From: Theristus sp. LFF4_11 | Lineage: Eukaryota > Nematoda > Chromadorea > Monhysterida > Xyalidae | Direction: 5' to 3' | Assembly (NCBI GenBank): GCA_030248135.1 | Contig: JASANC010002067.1 | Location: forward strand, 1 to 64,000 | DNA: 64,000 bases | In this document: in pieces, positions 31,901 to 44,234 of the stretch | Layout of the letters: every line of letters starts with the position of its first letter | Numbering within the stretch: the first letter of the stretch is position 1 | Translations under genes and position numbers: made by a program | Notes under the pieces: generated by a model | The model's database searches: none | Told to the model about the DNA's origin: nothing | The model's input: only the letters and a program-made list of their open reading frames with translations

Positions 31901-32743
31901 TGCAACAAGTAAAAAAACTCATGAACGAGTTCAAAATTGAGCAAATTTCGGAACAAACTCAGCCCTGCTAAATACCGAGATATTTTTCACAACGTAAAAA
32001 ACAACAAAACGTTCGTTAAAAATGTCACAAAGAAATGACCAAACCAACCAATCCGTTTCAGTTCTTCCGCTCTTTCGATGTACGTCACGGCTTGCGGTCG
32101 AAAAGTCTCGTCCAGTTTGCCACTCTTTATCAGTGACAGAATTTCATTCGCTGCTTCCTTGAAACATGTTGAAAAGCCAAAACTATCACAAGCACTGAGC
32201 CAAACCAGAGAAAATCACAAGTTTTGTCAGGAAATCCTGGAGACCTGACTGAGATGAAAGTTGACATAAATTCAAATCGCTGATCATGATTGGCTGCATA
32301 AACTTGAACTTGAAGCGGCATTCAGGGTATGTAACAATAAAAAATAGCACGGAACGGTCATGCGGGATCAACCCCGTTGCACAGCACGTTTCTTCAGTCA
32401 GTTTTTTAGCAGAATTCAGCGCACGCGAAACTTCGAACACCAGAAGACTGAAGAGGAATTGGTTGGATCAAAAAACCAGTTGTGTCGCAAACACGTTCTT
32501 TTACAACCAGATGCCGACCTACTGCTACAAAACACGACAGGCTTATCAAATGCATGCTGCACAGCACCACAGAACAATCCGTTTCTGGGATTGATGGAGG
32601 TATTTCGCTTGTTGCTCCGATTGAAAACTGCACATTGGACTAACCCCGTAAAAGTAAATGGCAGCATCCAGCCGCTTGTCGCTGTCATACTGCACCGCTT
32701 TTGAGGCAAGGTGTCTGGCTTCATCGTCGACTTGCGATGGCAT
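22961..32743 (-). CDS. CAPN7: Calpain-7 (PalB-type calpain with MIT domains)
   Basis: Twenty exons, all phase-consistent: 32743-32645, 32157-32049, 31730-31585, 31087-30886, 30705-30546, 29859-29773, 29434-29308, 29040-28955, 28569-28476, 28328-28182, 27647-27530, 26807-26704, 26414-26270, 25820-25721, 25452-25320, 25232-25157, 24558-24481, 24186-24056, 23590-23385, 23105-22961 (TGA). This gives about 830 residues, close to vertebrate CAPN7 (about 813). The N-terminus has two MIT helices bundles (1-70; about 80-140, with [19 protein letters not shown]). The protease core keeps Cys316 ([12 protein letters not shown]), His484 (CHAYAILDI) and Asn502 ([14 protein letters not shown]), so it should be active. 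The C-terminal half is two C2-like domains ending in SRLQ. The family is a cytosolic cysteine protease that binds ESCRT-III through MIT. Some introns carry transposable elements. Confidence 0.95.
25880..26125 (-). repeat. Two decayed copies of a calpain-7 exon end in the next intron
   Basis: The 3' end of exon 26414-26270 (encoding EDAQQFDDG plus donor) has partial copies at about 26094-26122 (GATGCACAGCAGTTTGATGA on the minus strand) and about 25885-25912 (GATGCACAGCAGTTCGGTGA, followed by a GGTCAG donor-like run). Both lie in the intron before exon 25820-25721. They look like remnants of local tandem duplication. Confidence 0.65.
27731..27929. mobile_element. TGACGTCA-containing element, family B copy 2
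   Basis: A 199-bp element in a calpain-7 intron with inverted ends (CGTATCCGGACTAAAATGAC and its counterpart ending GGGACACG). Both internal TGACGTCA palindromes are intact. Confidence 0.88.
30000..30202. mobile_element. Short inverted-repeat element, family G copy 2
   Basis: It has outer ends CTAACTCTATAACAT and ATGTTATAGAGTTAG, plus a second, inner GAACTCTAAATTATAGG run. It is a diverged relative of 12146-12316, lying in a calpain-7 intron. Confidence 0.65.
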
Positions 32744-33442
32744 GTTTTGGTTCTGAAATGAAATTTCCTGAGATTCACAAAACCAAATTCAACTGTACAA
32801 CCGAAGTATTTTGCGTTCTGTCTGGTTAGACGCAGAAAGCTGCACCGTGTTTCAAGCAATCAAAAACCCAGCCTCAAATCACGGTATTGGTTTATTCAAT
32901 TCTGCCTGTCAGAACATCGCCAGACAAGAGAGTCAGACAAGAAAGTCTGTCAGATAAGAGTCTATCAGTCACAATTTCAATGTGAAGCATATCAGTTGGA
33001 TAAGTTGTTTTTACAAATAAGCAGCTCAGACCTGGGAACAAACTCAAATAGCAAAAAAAGGTCACCGGTCTAAGAAAAAACAAAGATACAGGAAACAAGA
33101 AACTGAATAATGAAACGACGAAACATGAAACTGAATAACGAAACCACAAGAAACTAATAACATGCTTTTCTCCAACAAACAAATCAACTCAACCAAGGAA
33201 AGAACCAATCTCGCTCTCAACAGACACCTGCTCGAAATAAAATTCTCACGAACAAACTAAAAAATTACATGTAAGTAAGTGGTTTTAAGAGCGCATACCT
33301 CTGCAAGTTGTACAAACCTACACCGGTTTGTTTGACGATCTTCAGACACAAACTTTAGAATTGGCCAACATTAACAACAATCTATCGAACGCCAACCGTT
33401 GCAGCAACAATCTATTCAAATTCAACCACCAAGACCCAACAA
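32744..33442. other. Spacer between the TRMT44-like stop and the calpain-7 start
   Basis: A 699-bp AT-rich spacer on which both minus-strand genes abut. It should hold the 3' UTR of the upstream gene (minus-strand AATAAA at about 32891) and the calpain-7 promoter or trans-splice acceptor. The GAAACNNGAAAC-like words near 33085-33150 are simple repeats. No other gene is seen. Confidence 0.5.
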
Positions 33443-36400
33443 TCAATGGCGATATCTGCAATCATGCGCATTCAGCACACAGCCGTCGGGGTGAAATCGT
33501 GCAAAGAAGCATTCGTGACGCTTCACCAGGGGATCGCTTTTCCAAGGGGGGACGGGGTCAGAACGATAATCCCGCAATTTGACGTCCCCGTTCCGGGAAA
33601 TCGCGAACAAATGCTGGTGATTTCGTAATAGGGTTCGGATGCCACCACATTGTTGTTTCAGATTCTGAAATTGTAATTCAGATTTCTTTCTGGGACATTG
33701 AGCACATCTCATGTTGGCCTGTTATCTTAGAATCTTATGAACTGAATGCCTGAAAACCTAAAAAATGTTGAGTCAGAGCGTGACACTGAATGTAAAAACT
33801 TGAATTGCGACGAAAGTTGAAGTTACAAAGCTGATTACAAAAGTTGTGTTTGTCTAAAGTGAACAGTCGAATGTCAAAGCTCAACAGCCAGGGCTCACAT
33901 TTTCTTCTCGTCACGATCTTGCGGTTGCACACTTGCAACATCCTGTGCAGCTAGATTTACTCGCACGCAAGTGAACGCTTCACGAAAATCAGCCATGTTT
34001 TCATGCAGATCACAATTCGCAAAAATATGCACTCTATGGGCTCAAGTTATGACATTCAACTTTCCGTCAAAATCCGAATGGAACTAAACCAACCGCTTTC
34101 TGCTCAGCCGTCAACGCCTCAGCACACTCCTTCAAGCTAAGTGAATCACCCGCGTGCCAAACTGATATCGCATCTGCAACCTTGCTGCCTGTTGCATCAA
34201 GGCAACCATTACTTGTGCCTGATTCCTCAAGGCAACCATCACTAAAGCCTGATTTAACAAGGCCATCTCTAGGGCCTGATTTCGCAAGCACAGCGCGCAT
34301 CAGCGTCACGAGAATGTCGTTTTGAACTTCGCGCTCAATCTTGGAACAGTTTCGCACTGGCTCAACCGGTGGACGCGGCTCGAATTTCGGTTCCGCCTGA
34401 GTGGATGACTGAAAAAAGTGTGATTTGTGAAGTCGAACTAGAGCTTGTTGTGACAAAAGAGCTAATCGGATTTCATCAAACTGATTCGCTGCAAAAACAT
34501 GTGTGATGCCAATCAGCGAGCTAATTTGAAGAATTGTATTGAAGATATCTCACGAAACCAATTGCAAGTCAATAATTTGCACCGACTGAAGCAGTCAGTA
34601 TCGAAATTTTTTGGCTGTCACCATCAACGAGCCGAGACAGTGTTTCGCGACAAAACATTCGACCAGCCAATGCACAAGTCGCGTTCGCGTGAAGTTCAGT
34701 AAACAAGCAGTTCAACAAAGCCACAACAACTGCCAATGCCAGCAACGCACCGCACAAGCATCGTCACTGCGCCCGGCCACGTGCGTCTCAGTGTTGTTGC
34801 TCTTCTGTTTGTGCTCGGCGCACGCACGTCGCGATCGCTCGACCAGCTCAGTGATTCGTTGCGTCAGCATTTCGTCGTTCAAGGTGCGCCGTTCTGTCGG
34901 TTTCTGTCGTCCGATGAAACAGATCTGCAACAAAACAAACCACGAACGATGTAAAACACAAAACGGGTTTTCCTCCCTGGCAGCCCTATTGAGGATGGCA
35001 ACGACTTCAAACAAACCAACGCAAAAACTGTGATTTACCCGCTTCGTTGACGGGATGCGCAGACGATCCTCCAGAACGTCAAAGTCCAACCGCTCCCCGA
35101 TCGACCGGACAAACCGCAGAAAGGCGCCGTATTTGCTTTGGCCGCCCGTGCGGCGTTGAAATTTGCCGTAGAAATCGTGCGCACAACACGGCAACACCAT
35201 GAAGTTGCAACGCATTCTGCAAGCATTCAATGAACAGTGTTGAATGCAAGGGTTAAGGCACGTTCATACGGCACGCCACGCCACCTCAGGTCTTGTGCTT
35301 CAGCATACTGCCGTTCATACAGACGTTTGCGTGCCCGGCACGGCACGTTAGGTCTCGTGGAATTGCATACTACTGTTCATGGAGATGTACGTGCCTTTAC
35401 GCACGCCAGTAAACGTCAGTATGAACGGAACCTCATCTTGCAATTTACCACGGGTCGCCGTAGCACGGGCTGCTATTCACACAGATGTATCCGAGTTTCT
35501 TGCGGTTCGCAAAATAAAAAAGATGGATGGATTCGGTCTACCCTAGCACGTTATCAGACAAACACACTGGCACACGATGCCACGCGTGTGTCTGTGTGTT
35601 CACTGTGCAACATTCGACTGACTATGAGAAACCATGCTTGCCTCGCGGCCAACACTGGAATCCAGGGTGTCAGCTCATCACTGTGGTTTCCAATCAGCCA
35701 ATCACAAGCAGGCAATTGCGAGCCACGATCGTCGGACGACGGGTCAAATGGGATTGCCTGAAATGTTTTTTCTGAGTCTGATTAATTTATCTGGTTTTAA
35801 GTTCACACTCAAGTTTGGTACTCAAGTGGTTCAGGAGGGACACATCACTGATAAGGCCACCCTTCTTTGCATTCTGTTCGCCAAGTCGACGAAATACAAA
35901 GAACTAAAATACGATTTTTCCAGTTTCTCAAAAAACTACGGACTTTTTCGAATCAGGTTTCCCGATGTGCGTTTATAAAAAAGGCTTTGACATAGGTTTA
36001 TAGGCTTGGCTTAGGAGACCTACAGCGACTTTGGTTAGGTTTTTAGGTTTTTAGACCATGAGTTTCGTTTTTTTTCATTTTTGCATTCGCGATTTCTGCA
36101 GTGAGTTTGTACAAAACATATGAATACGACGGGAAGCGTGCTCGCAAAATTGTGAACAAAAATCGCAGCTCTGCCTCGTAAGTTAACGAACCAGCAGACC
36201 GATCGGTTGATCGTACCAGTTCCAGATCTGCCGAGCGCGCACGTCGACGCCACTGCCGGTGTACTGAGACAAGCAAAACAACAAAATAAAATCTCCAACA
36301 CAAAGAATGATTACCAAAAAATTATCCAACATACCAAAAGGAAATTTTCTTCACAACTTTCCATAAAATTCTTCCAAAATTCTACCAACCCCAAGGCGAT

Positions 36401-39057
36401 TCAACAGATAGACCAACAAGCCATTGCCACAGCCGAGATCACAGAATGTTCGTTTTGTTGTTGTTTTTTCGGTATCGTTGTTGTTTTGTTCTTTGTTCGC
36501 GTGTTGTGGTTGCAAATCGTCATTTCTTGTGGCGTCCAGTTTCCATAAACACTGCACAAAATGCATGTTGCGTAGAGAAATGATCCTGGTCTTGGTCTTT
36601 TGCCCCCCCCCCCCCCCACTAAACAGGTGAACATTTTGGTACTTTTTCAGTTCAGAATCTTTTTGTTGCCTACTGGAATAAAACAAACCAACCACAAACT
36701 AAAAATTCACTGTGGTTGTATAACGGACTTGGGATACAATTTTAATGCACGCTCCAGTCTGCGGTACTGCTCCATGGTGTGGTACAGCGACATGGCACAG
36801 GTTAAGAGGGGTGAACCAGGCACTCGCTGATAAATTGTAATCAGCGTGCAGTGCACGTGACCAATTCTGACGCGCCAATCAGCTTGCTGCCATTGCACAC
36901 GACTCGTGAAAAACTGACAAACCGAAAGATAACTAGCGATAGCAACGTCCTCGAAAACGAACTTCTGTGCTGATGTGCGTTCAGGCCAGGTCTAAAAATG
37001 GGAAAACCGGCAGGAAACTTTATGATTTTTAATCGATAGACACGCTAATGGCTGATCTCATCAAATCGCACGTTGGATTTGTATGAGTGAATCTGACATG
37101 CTGACTGGTCGCGTCAAGTTGGTTGGGCCAATCAGTGAGCTCCAATTTAAGAGCAGCCAATCAGCAGACTGCCAGCTGCAGATGATTTACAATTCACCTT
37201 CCTCATATTTTTTGGCTGCAATCAGTTACTCCAGTTAATGCAATTAGCTCATTGGTCGAGTGGTGAACGGTGAACCGAAAATGAATTCATTTATCAGCCA
37301 CGTTTGCAGGCAGCTCCAATACAACTGTGCACACAACTTTCTATGTCGAAGACTCATTCAACGAACCTTCGCTATCCGGACGCCATGCGCCTGTTTCAAC
37401 GCGTTGTACTCGCGAACGTACGTTTCTAAATCAAGCAGCTGAAGCGATCGAATCTGATTGCGACCATCGGCTGTGCTTTCGGCCGTTGTCGGTGTTGCCG
37501 ACTTCAACAGATGGCACCACTTTGGCAGGAATTTTTGCAGCAGCCACGTGCATCGCTGTTGCTGTTGTGCGTTGTTGCTGTTTTTGTCGTCCGCTGATTT
37601 CGGATGCCCACTGCTGCTGCGTTGGTCTGTGAGAACAGAAACGCGCACTTGTACCCTGCAATAAGGCGGTCAATCAGAAAACACAGATTTTCAATGTTGG
37701 CGCATCAGTTTACGTGAAAAACGCAACTGTGACGTTTCATGATTTCTTTCAGGAGCTCATTGGGGAAAGCACTATTGAACTGCTAAGCTTTTATACAACT
37801 GGCCCCAGAGCGCTGATTGGCCGCAGCAAGCGCTGGATCGACCAATCAAGCCGGTAAATTTGGAACACACAAACGATCATCTCATAACATTATCATGCTC
37901 TGTTGGTTGGTACAATGCCAGAAAAATAAGCTACGTTTCAGGTTCATGTTCAGTCAACAAGTAATTGGTTATCAAGGAAAGATTTTCTATGACAACACTC
38001 GAATCACCTGTTCTGAATGACTCGATGTGTAACACGGAATGCGTGACATGCGATTGGCGCAAACTGCGGGCCGCCTTTGTCCGGGCCGTCGTCGATCGGC
38101 CCCACCAGTGGATAGTATTCGTACGTGTTTTCTGATGGGCCTGAAATTACGAAGACCGTCGAATAAAGATAAAGCCAAAACATAAAACAAACAAAACTTG
38201 GGGAGGGGCGGTGGGTGGGGGGGGGGGAGTTGGCGGTCAAAAATGTGGTTTCTTTTCTTTTCTCAGGTATTATCTTTTCGTGCAAAGGAGGCTCAGTAAT
38301 GTTAAATGTATCTGCGGAAGCCGCACAGCTGAAAACTGAACGCACATGCATCATATACCAGGTGACCGTAAATTTTGAGCGGCCACTCGAACAAATCATC
38401 CATTTTTAAAACCACCGCACTTTAAAACATGAAATCAATTTTCACTGCGCAATTTTCTGTGTTGACTTATTGATTTATTCTGTTCTTAGTTTTTTTTTTC
38501 TGGCTGTGTGTGTACCCAGCTTGCTGGATTGGAACCTGTTTCCTTGTGCATTTACCTGACGCTCATGACTATGAGCGCCGAATAAAACGAAACGAAACGA
38601 AACGAAAACAACAAATATCACTGGCTCTCGTGCACCTCTGACGGTAGTCATTTCTGGATCGGTTTGGGTTTCAGATGTTTTAATATTTTTATGTCGCGGT
38701 TTCGGTCCTTCGTTTACGGAAACCATGCTCAGCTCTGAGGTCACTGACTCACGGGAACGGACACCATGGGGTTTGGCACGTTCGGGTTTCTGGAACCGCT
38801 GCGGAAGGGGGCCTAAACATCAAAAAGCAAGAGAACCCTGAAAAACGCCGACCTTCAAGCGCCAGCTCGCAGCAGTTTGACAAGTGACACGTTGTATTTG
38901 ACGGAATCAACCGTCTGACACGCCAACTGGCAGCAGCACGGCCGTCTCGTGACAAAACATCGTAGCGTTCCAAGAATGTCGCCCTCAGCGCAGCGAAACG
39001 CTGTGCATCTTGAGTCGGATCGATTTCGACAAAACCGGCCAGCTGCTTGTTGCAGAT
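33443..39057 (-). CDS. TRMT44: tRNA (uridine-2'-O-)methyltransferase TRMT44-like (N-terminus unresolved)
   Basis: Exons in coding order: 39057-38853, 38140-38008, 37655-37367, 36991-36923, 36551-36390, 36263-36192, 35757-35642, 35216-35039, 34924-34751, 34408-34094, 33664-33443 (TGA), all in phase, 644 residues. Family landmarks in order: KFVFEDVAIASYL, the SAM-binding motif DLGCGNGLLVYLL, GVDVRARQIW, DWLIGNHSDELTPWIPVLAA, NFMVLPCCAHDFYGK, LRIPSTKR, then QQCGGIRTLLRNHQ and a C-terminal CCCH zinc finger (ECFFARFHPDGC...CRYRH). The family methylates the 2'-O of U44 in serine tRNAs in the cytosol. The intron after 35642 uses a GC donor. The first exon(s), upstream of 39057, are not found; inserted repeats obscure that region. 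Confidence 0.9.
35258..35440. repeat. Short direct repeats in a TRMT44-like intron
   Basis: Two diverged copies of a roughly 70-bp unit sharing AGGTCT(T/C)GTG, GCATACT and GTTCAT words with GGCACG runs. They lie in the intron between exons 35757-35642 and 35216-35039. Origin unknown. Confidence 0.4.
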
Positions 39058-39335
39058 CTACGCGAAAATACCGTGATTTTATAATCTGAGAAGTCAGTTT
39101 ATATGCCTCCCTGATGCCTCCGGATGATTGTCAATTTGGTGTGCTTTTTGAAATTCGGGGTTGGCACTCAAAAAACACGCTCAATTGTTTTCATCGAGTC
39201 GACGGAAATCTGCAAACAGCTCGTCGAACACCAGCCGAACTGAACCGGCTTGTTCTAGGGACCAGTTTTATGAAACTTAGCAGTCCAATAGTGCCACACC
39301 AGGGTTTTTGGACGCAAAATCGTGCATTAATGACT

Positions 39336-40377
39336 AGGGTTAGGAGAAAAAAAATCCGGATTTTTTTTTTTAAATTAAAAAAAAAATTTTTAATTTTTTT
39401 TTACAAGTTAGGTTTGTTCGAAGCGTCTCGTCGAGCTGAGTTCATCTAGACTATTTTCAGAACGATCCGGAAAACTATAAGAGCGAAAATCGTGTTTTAT
39501 TGAAATTATGTCCATTTCATAGAGGGAAAGTTGCATTTTCAACAGTAAAACAGGACAATTTTCGACGTGTACTTGAATATTGAACCGTTCTTGGTTGTTC
39601 CTCTTTAGAAAATTACCAAAATTTGACTGTGTTCAAAAATTCCTGTTTGCTGTAGCTAAGTCGGCAACCCCTGTCGACCCGGTCGCCCCCCCCCCCCCAA
39701 GACACTTACTTTCAGGTTCAACCAGCTATGCTATCTGCCACATGGCGAGAGCCCACTCTTCAAATCATCGTATCGAAAACACGTACCATGATTTCGCGAT
39801 CACGTTGCGGGCAACTGACAGACGCAAGTTTAACACGTTAGTTTAGCTCAGCACGCAAGTTTTAACATGTGGCCATGTTATCGGGTATCTGAAAAACGGT
39901 CGTGTGATGTGGTATTAACCAACATCTCCGCTCCAATTGTTTAACAATATATCGCACAACTCCATTGTAGACCTATAACATACGCCAATCAACAAAATAT
40001 CATGTTCATCTCATGGCCTACCGACTGAAAAAACATGTTCTAAGTTGCAAGAAAACGATTTCTGAAACGATATTTCAATTCAGTTAAGTCATTTCAACGC
40101 TAAAAATTGACTCTAGAAGTCATCCAAATCGAAAAACATGGAGTACGTCGGTCAAAATGACCAAATAATGACATGTACCTAAGCACACAAAGAAGTTGGG
40201 AAGAAAATTTGGTTTGAACTTTCAAAAAATTATGCCATAAATCGAATTTTCAGAGCAAAGTAGAAGAAAAATTTTTCAAATTTTTTTTTAAGTTTGAAAA
40301 AAAAATCCAAATTTAAAAAAAAAACGAAAAAAAAATAAAAAAAAAATTTTTTTTTCAAAGCCCCTAACCCTACATAA
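39336..40377. mobile_element. Possible 1-kb element with TAGGGTTAGG ends
   Basis: Short inverted ends (TAGGGTTAGGAG on the left, CCCCTAACCCTA on the right), each followed inward by long A/T runs. No coding frame is supported inside. It falls where the 5' exons of the TRMT44-like gene should be. The element is suggested only by its ends. Confidence 0.4.
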
Positions 40378-40495
40378 GCCTGCTTTTAGGTTATTTATGC
40401 AGATTCAACAAATTTCCGCGCCTTCGGCACAGACCACGGACTTCTCATAATTTTGATTGACAACGCCGATCGTACAAATGTAATGAATGGCATGG

Positions 40496-40880
40496 TCAGC
40501 TCCTAAGCTGATTCATCGTCCGTTTTGGAACAACTATTGCTCGACCCCTTCCCTGCACCCATGGTTCCGCTTTCGCTACCCCCACCTCCGCATTTTCGCT
40601 ACTGACTAAGACAGACAACCCCCTTAAAAAAGTTGCTTTCGCCTTCGGTATCACTGCACAAAAAGAAACGTTGTCCGTCCAACCTCCGGGTGCTGCCAAT
40701 ACAATCGCGCCGCCAGCGAACAACGCTCAAACATGAATTTGGTGTGAAAAGCCGGGTTTGTTCGGTTGTCGACGTCGTCGTTGTCGAAACAGACCGTTTG
40801 CGTTTCACCGACTTGAGTCCACGTTCCATCTTTATTATTGGCGATCATTTTACGCGTTCGACTGCATGGTGCATAGTTGT
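40496..40880 (-). other. GC-richer segment, possible 5' exon of the TRMT44-like gene
   Basis: Composition differs from the AT-rich flank. Several overlapping open frames are present on the minus strand, one from an ATG at 40829. None could be joined in phase to exon 39057-38853 and none was recognised. It could be the missing first exon or 5' UTR, or unrelated. Confidence 0.3.
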
Positions 40881-41186
40881 TTGTTGGTTGCAGAAACCGG
40901 GCAGTACCGTGGGCGGGGGGGGGGTGGGGGGGTACACCACCCCACACACCCAGTACCGTGGGCCCCAAACAATTTTCGAAGGGGGGTATGGTGCCGTGGG
41001 GGGGTGCCGACCAAAAAGTGAGGGGGGGTCCAAGTACCGTGGGCGGGGGGGGGGGGTGGGGGGGGTACACCCCCCCCGAGCACCAGAGACCGGCGGGTGG
41101 GGGGGGTGGGGGGGGCACCGTGCCACCCCCCCCTAAAACCGGGCACCCCCCCCATCTGACCCCCCCTCGAAAATTTGGTTGACACC

Positions 41187-41812
41187 GGCCCTTGACAAAA
41201 CTACGGACCGTATACGGAGGTTATACGGCGCACGCTTAACAAAACTACGGACCGTATACGGAGGTGCGCGCAGCGAAAAATGGCGCCAATTTTACATTCT
41301 CAGCACACGCTGCGCGTGCTTAACAAAACTACGGACATTATACGGAGGTTTTCAAAAACGATTGGAAATGTTCAGATATGGTTGGGAATCGATTATACAA
41401 TCAATCCTGAACAATTTTGGGCGCCAAATTCAAATTTTTTCTTTTAGGCGGGAATTCAAAAAAACACTCAAAACAGTTGAAAAACAATGGGAAATGGTCA
41501 GAGTTTGTTGAATATAAATCAAAACAATCAATTCAAGCAATTTGGTCGCCAATTTTTTGAATGGCGGGAAATTTAAAATTCAAATTTCTAAAAGATAAAA
41601 GACGACTGAAAATAACTTTGTTTGTTGAACATCGAAAAAAATGGTTAATGTGCTGACTGCCTGAACAAAGACTGCGGTACCATTATTTTTATTCGGTCTC
41701 GACACGATCTTCATGAAAATGCTTCTAATCAGTGGTAGCATGTACCAAAATATTTTCAAAAGCCATGCAGTATGATGAACAGAATGTTGAAATTACGACA
41801 GTGTTGCTCATA
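41187..41812. repeat. Left arm of a 2.9-kb inverted repeat
   Basis: About 620 bp beginning CTTGACAAAACTACGGACCG and ending ACGACAGTGTTGCTC. It recurs in inverse orientation at 43507-44128 with few differences. Within the arm the ACAAAACTACGGACCGTATA motif is itself repeated twice, with a third copy partly deleted. Confidence 0.9.
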
Positions 41813-42270
41813 GTTGTTCCAGAGCCGAGGGGTTGGGGGGGGCCGATATAGATAGCTGGAGCAAATTTTCTAGATAGATAGATAGCTGGAAAATTTTGGG
41901 GGGGCCGCGGGGGGCATGTGACTTTGGGGGGGGCGGTCAAAATTTTGAAATTTGATAGATAGATAGCTAAAACGCTAAAAAGCTATAAAAACAGCAAAAT
42001 AATGCTAAAAATACACTAAAAATCAAGTATAAACGCGTATTTTATCTAAAATTAGCAAAATTTTCAAGAATTACGAGCAAAAATGGTCAATTTTGGTCAA
42101 AAATTGACTCATTGTATGTCTTCGAAGACAAAAATTTTTAGATAGATAGCTGGCTGAGAAATTTTTTTAGATAGATAATAGCTGAGCCGAAAAAACCTGT
42201 CTGATAGAGATAGATTCGAAAATTTTTTGGGGGGGGGGGGCGGCCCTCCCCCCAGCCCCCCCCCCCTAGA
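41813..42270. repeat. GATA-rich block copied within the island
   Basis: It contains TTGTTCCAGAGCCGAGG, GATAGATAGATAGCTGG, and a core about ACGAGCAAAAATGGTCAA. Further copies are at about 44885-45240, 45240-45710 and, partial, 50874-51003, all in the same orientation. Confidence 0.85.
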
Positions 42271-42648
42271 ACAACTATGGTGTTGCTCAAAACAATCACC
42301 TATATGCGTTTGTTTTGTTTTGCAGTGCAGTGCCACAGGTTTTGTTAAGTCCGTTAAATGTCCGTAGTTTTGTTAGTTGTGCTCCGTAAAACCTCCGTAA
42401 ATGTCCCTACTTTTGTGTCAAGGACCAAAGTGAAAATGATCAATTTAGTTTTTGAATTTTTTCTTTCCTGTGTTATACTGGATATGGGAGGAGTACCAGA
42501 ACTGCAGATGCAGCTCGCTACTTTTAACAATGATGCTTGACAATAAACCCTTTTTTCTGACAACATAAAAACGTTAATGATAGAATTATTTGTATTGACT
42601 CGATCTGACTGCAATGTATCGTCAATAACAGCATTGTGTACGCATTAC

Positions 42649-43156
42649 AATACAAGAAGTTCGCTGTTTGCGGTTTCGCCAGGTAGACGCATACCGCGGT
42701 GCCCCCTGGCTCGTCAGTGCGACGGACTCCAGGCAGAACTGCCGAAGCTGTTTTACCACAGACAGATCTTATAGTCTGGGCAAAACATCAGCGAACCTAG
42801 AAAGCAGAATCTCACAAAATCAACCATCCCGGGCTGTGAAGCCACAAGGGACCCGGTGTTTTGCGAGTGTATGCAATACAAGAAGTTCGCTGTTTGCGGT
42901 TTCGCCAGGTAGACGCATACCGCGGTGCCCCCTGGCTCGTCAGTGCGACGGACACCAGGCAGAACTGCCGAAGCTGTTTTACCACAGACAGATCTTATAG
43001 TCTGGGCAAAACATCAGCGAACCTAGAAAGCAGAATCTCACAAAATCAACCATCCCGGGCTGTGAAGCCACAAGGGACCCGTGTTTTGCGAGTGTATGCA
43101 ATACAAGAAGTTCGCTGTTTGCGGTTTCGCCAGGTAGACGCATACCGCGGTGCCCC
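42649..43156. repeat. 226-bp tandem repeat, 2.25 copies
   Basis: Units start at 42649, 42875 and 43100 (partial) with AATACAAGAAGTTCGCTG, and contain GGTAGACGCATACCGCGG. The first two units are almost identical. A single diverged inverse piece lies at 62743-62810, so the unit is dispersed. Confidence 0.9.
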
Positions 43157-43506
43157 ATATGTATTTCTTCAAGCTAACAGGCAACATTTTTTTACCAGCT
43201 GGTTTTAACGCCGATGAAGACGCCAGATTTTTTTTCAATGACGGTTGAGTTGAATGGTGTGTGAGTGGTGTTCACTGATTTGCTGTTGTTGATCTGGGAA
43301 TATAACGCTATAGAGAAGACTGAGGGAGTAAAAACCGTTCTTCAAATATGATTATCACAGAAAGTAAAAGCAGTGCATTGGCGCCAGAAAGAGGCAAAAA
43401 CGGACTGGTTGATTTGAAAAAAATTGTTGTGTTGCTTCGATCTGAAAGCTCTTATCTATTCTGTGGATGAAGGTGGTTTGCCCAGCCAATCAGCCAGTTG
43501 TGGTTT

Positions 43507-44128
43507 GAGCAACACTGTCGTAATTTCAACATTCTGTTCATCATACTGCATGGCTTTTGAAAATATTTTGGTACATGCTACCACTGATTAGAAGCATTTT
43601 CATGAAGATCGTGTCGAGACCGAATAAAAATAATGGTACCGCAGTCTTTGTTCTGGCAGTCAGCACATTAACCAATTTTTTCGATGTTCAACAAACAAAG
43701 TTATTTTCAGTCGTCTTTTATCTTTTAGAAATTTGAATTTTAAATTTCCCGCCATTCAAAAAATTGGCGACCAAATTGCTTAGATTGATTGTTTTGATTC
43801 ATATTCAACAAACTCTGATCATTTCCCATTGTTTTTCAACTGTTTTGAGTGTTTTTTGAATTCCCGCCTAAAAGAAAAAATTTGAATTTGGCGCCCAAAA
43901 TTGTTCAGGATTGATTGTATAATCGATTCCCAACCATATCTGAACATTTCCAATCGTTTTTGAAAACCTCCGTATAATGTCCGTAGTTTTGTTAAGCACG
44001 CGCAGCGTGTGCTGAGAATGTAAAATTGGCGCCATTTTTCGCTGCGCGCACCTCCGTATACGGTCCGTAGTTTTGTTAAGCGTGCGCCGTATAACCTCCG
44101 TATACGGTCCGTAGTTTTGTCAAGGGCC
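43507..44128. repeat. Right arm of the 2.9-kb inverted repeat
   Basis: Inverse copy of 41187-41812, ending CCGTAGTTTTGTCAAG. The two arms enclose 1.7 kb that includes a 226-bp tandem repeat. Partial copies of CCGTAGTTTTGTTA also occur at about 42361. Confidence 0.9.
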
Positions 44129-44234
44129 GTTGACACCCCCCCACACCAGTACCGTGGGCCCAAAAGAAATGTCGAGGGGGTGGGGGTATGGTACCGTGGG
44201 GGGGGGGGGGCGCCGACCAAAAAGTGAGGGGGGG

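Noticed and set aside
35634..35978. 114-residue plus-strand open frame in the TRMT44-like locus
   Set aside because: It overlaps a conserved minus-strand exon (35642-35757) and otherwise lies in an intron; no family features.
36707..36898. Minus-strand open frame as an exon of the methyltransferase
   Set aside because: Exons 36991-36923 and 36551-36390 join directly in phase through the conserved ASYLS/CLWKL boundary, leaving this in the intron.
40633..41182. Long Gly- and Pro-rich open frames on both strands
   Set aside because: They arise from G and C homopolymers of the repeat island; similar frames recur at 47.5-51.8 kb for the same reason.
42668..43208. 110-115-residue repetitive open frames
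   Set aside because: They are translations of the 226-bp tandem repeat, whose length is not a multiple of three, so no single frame is conserved.
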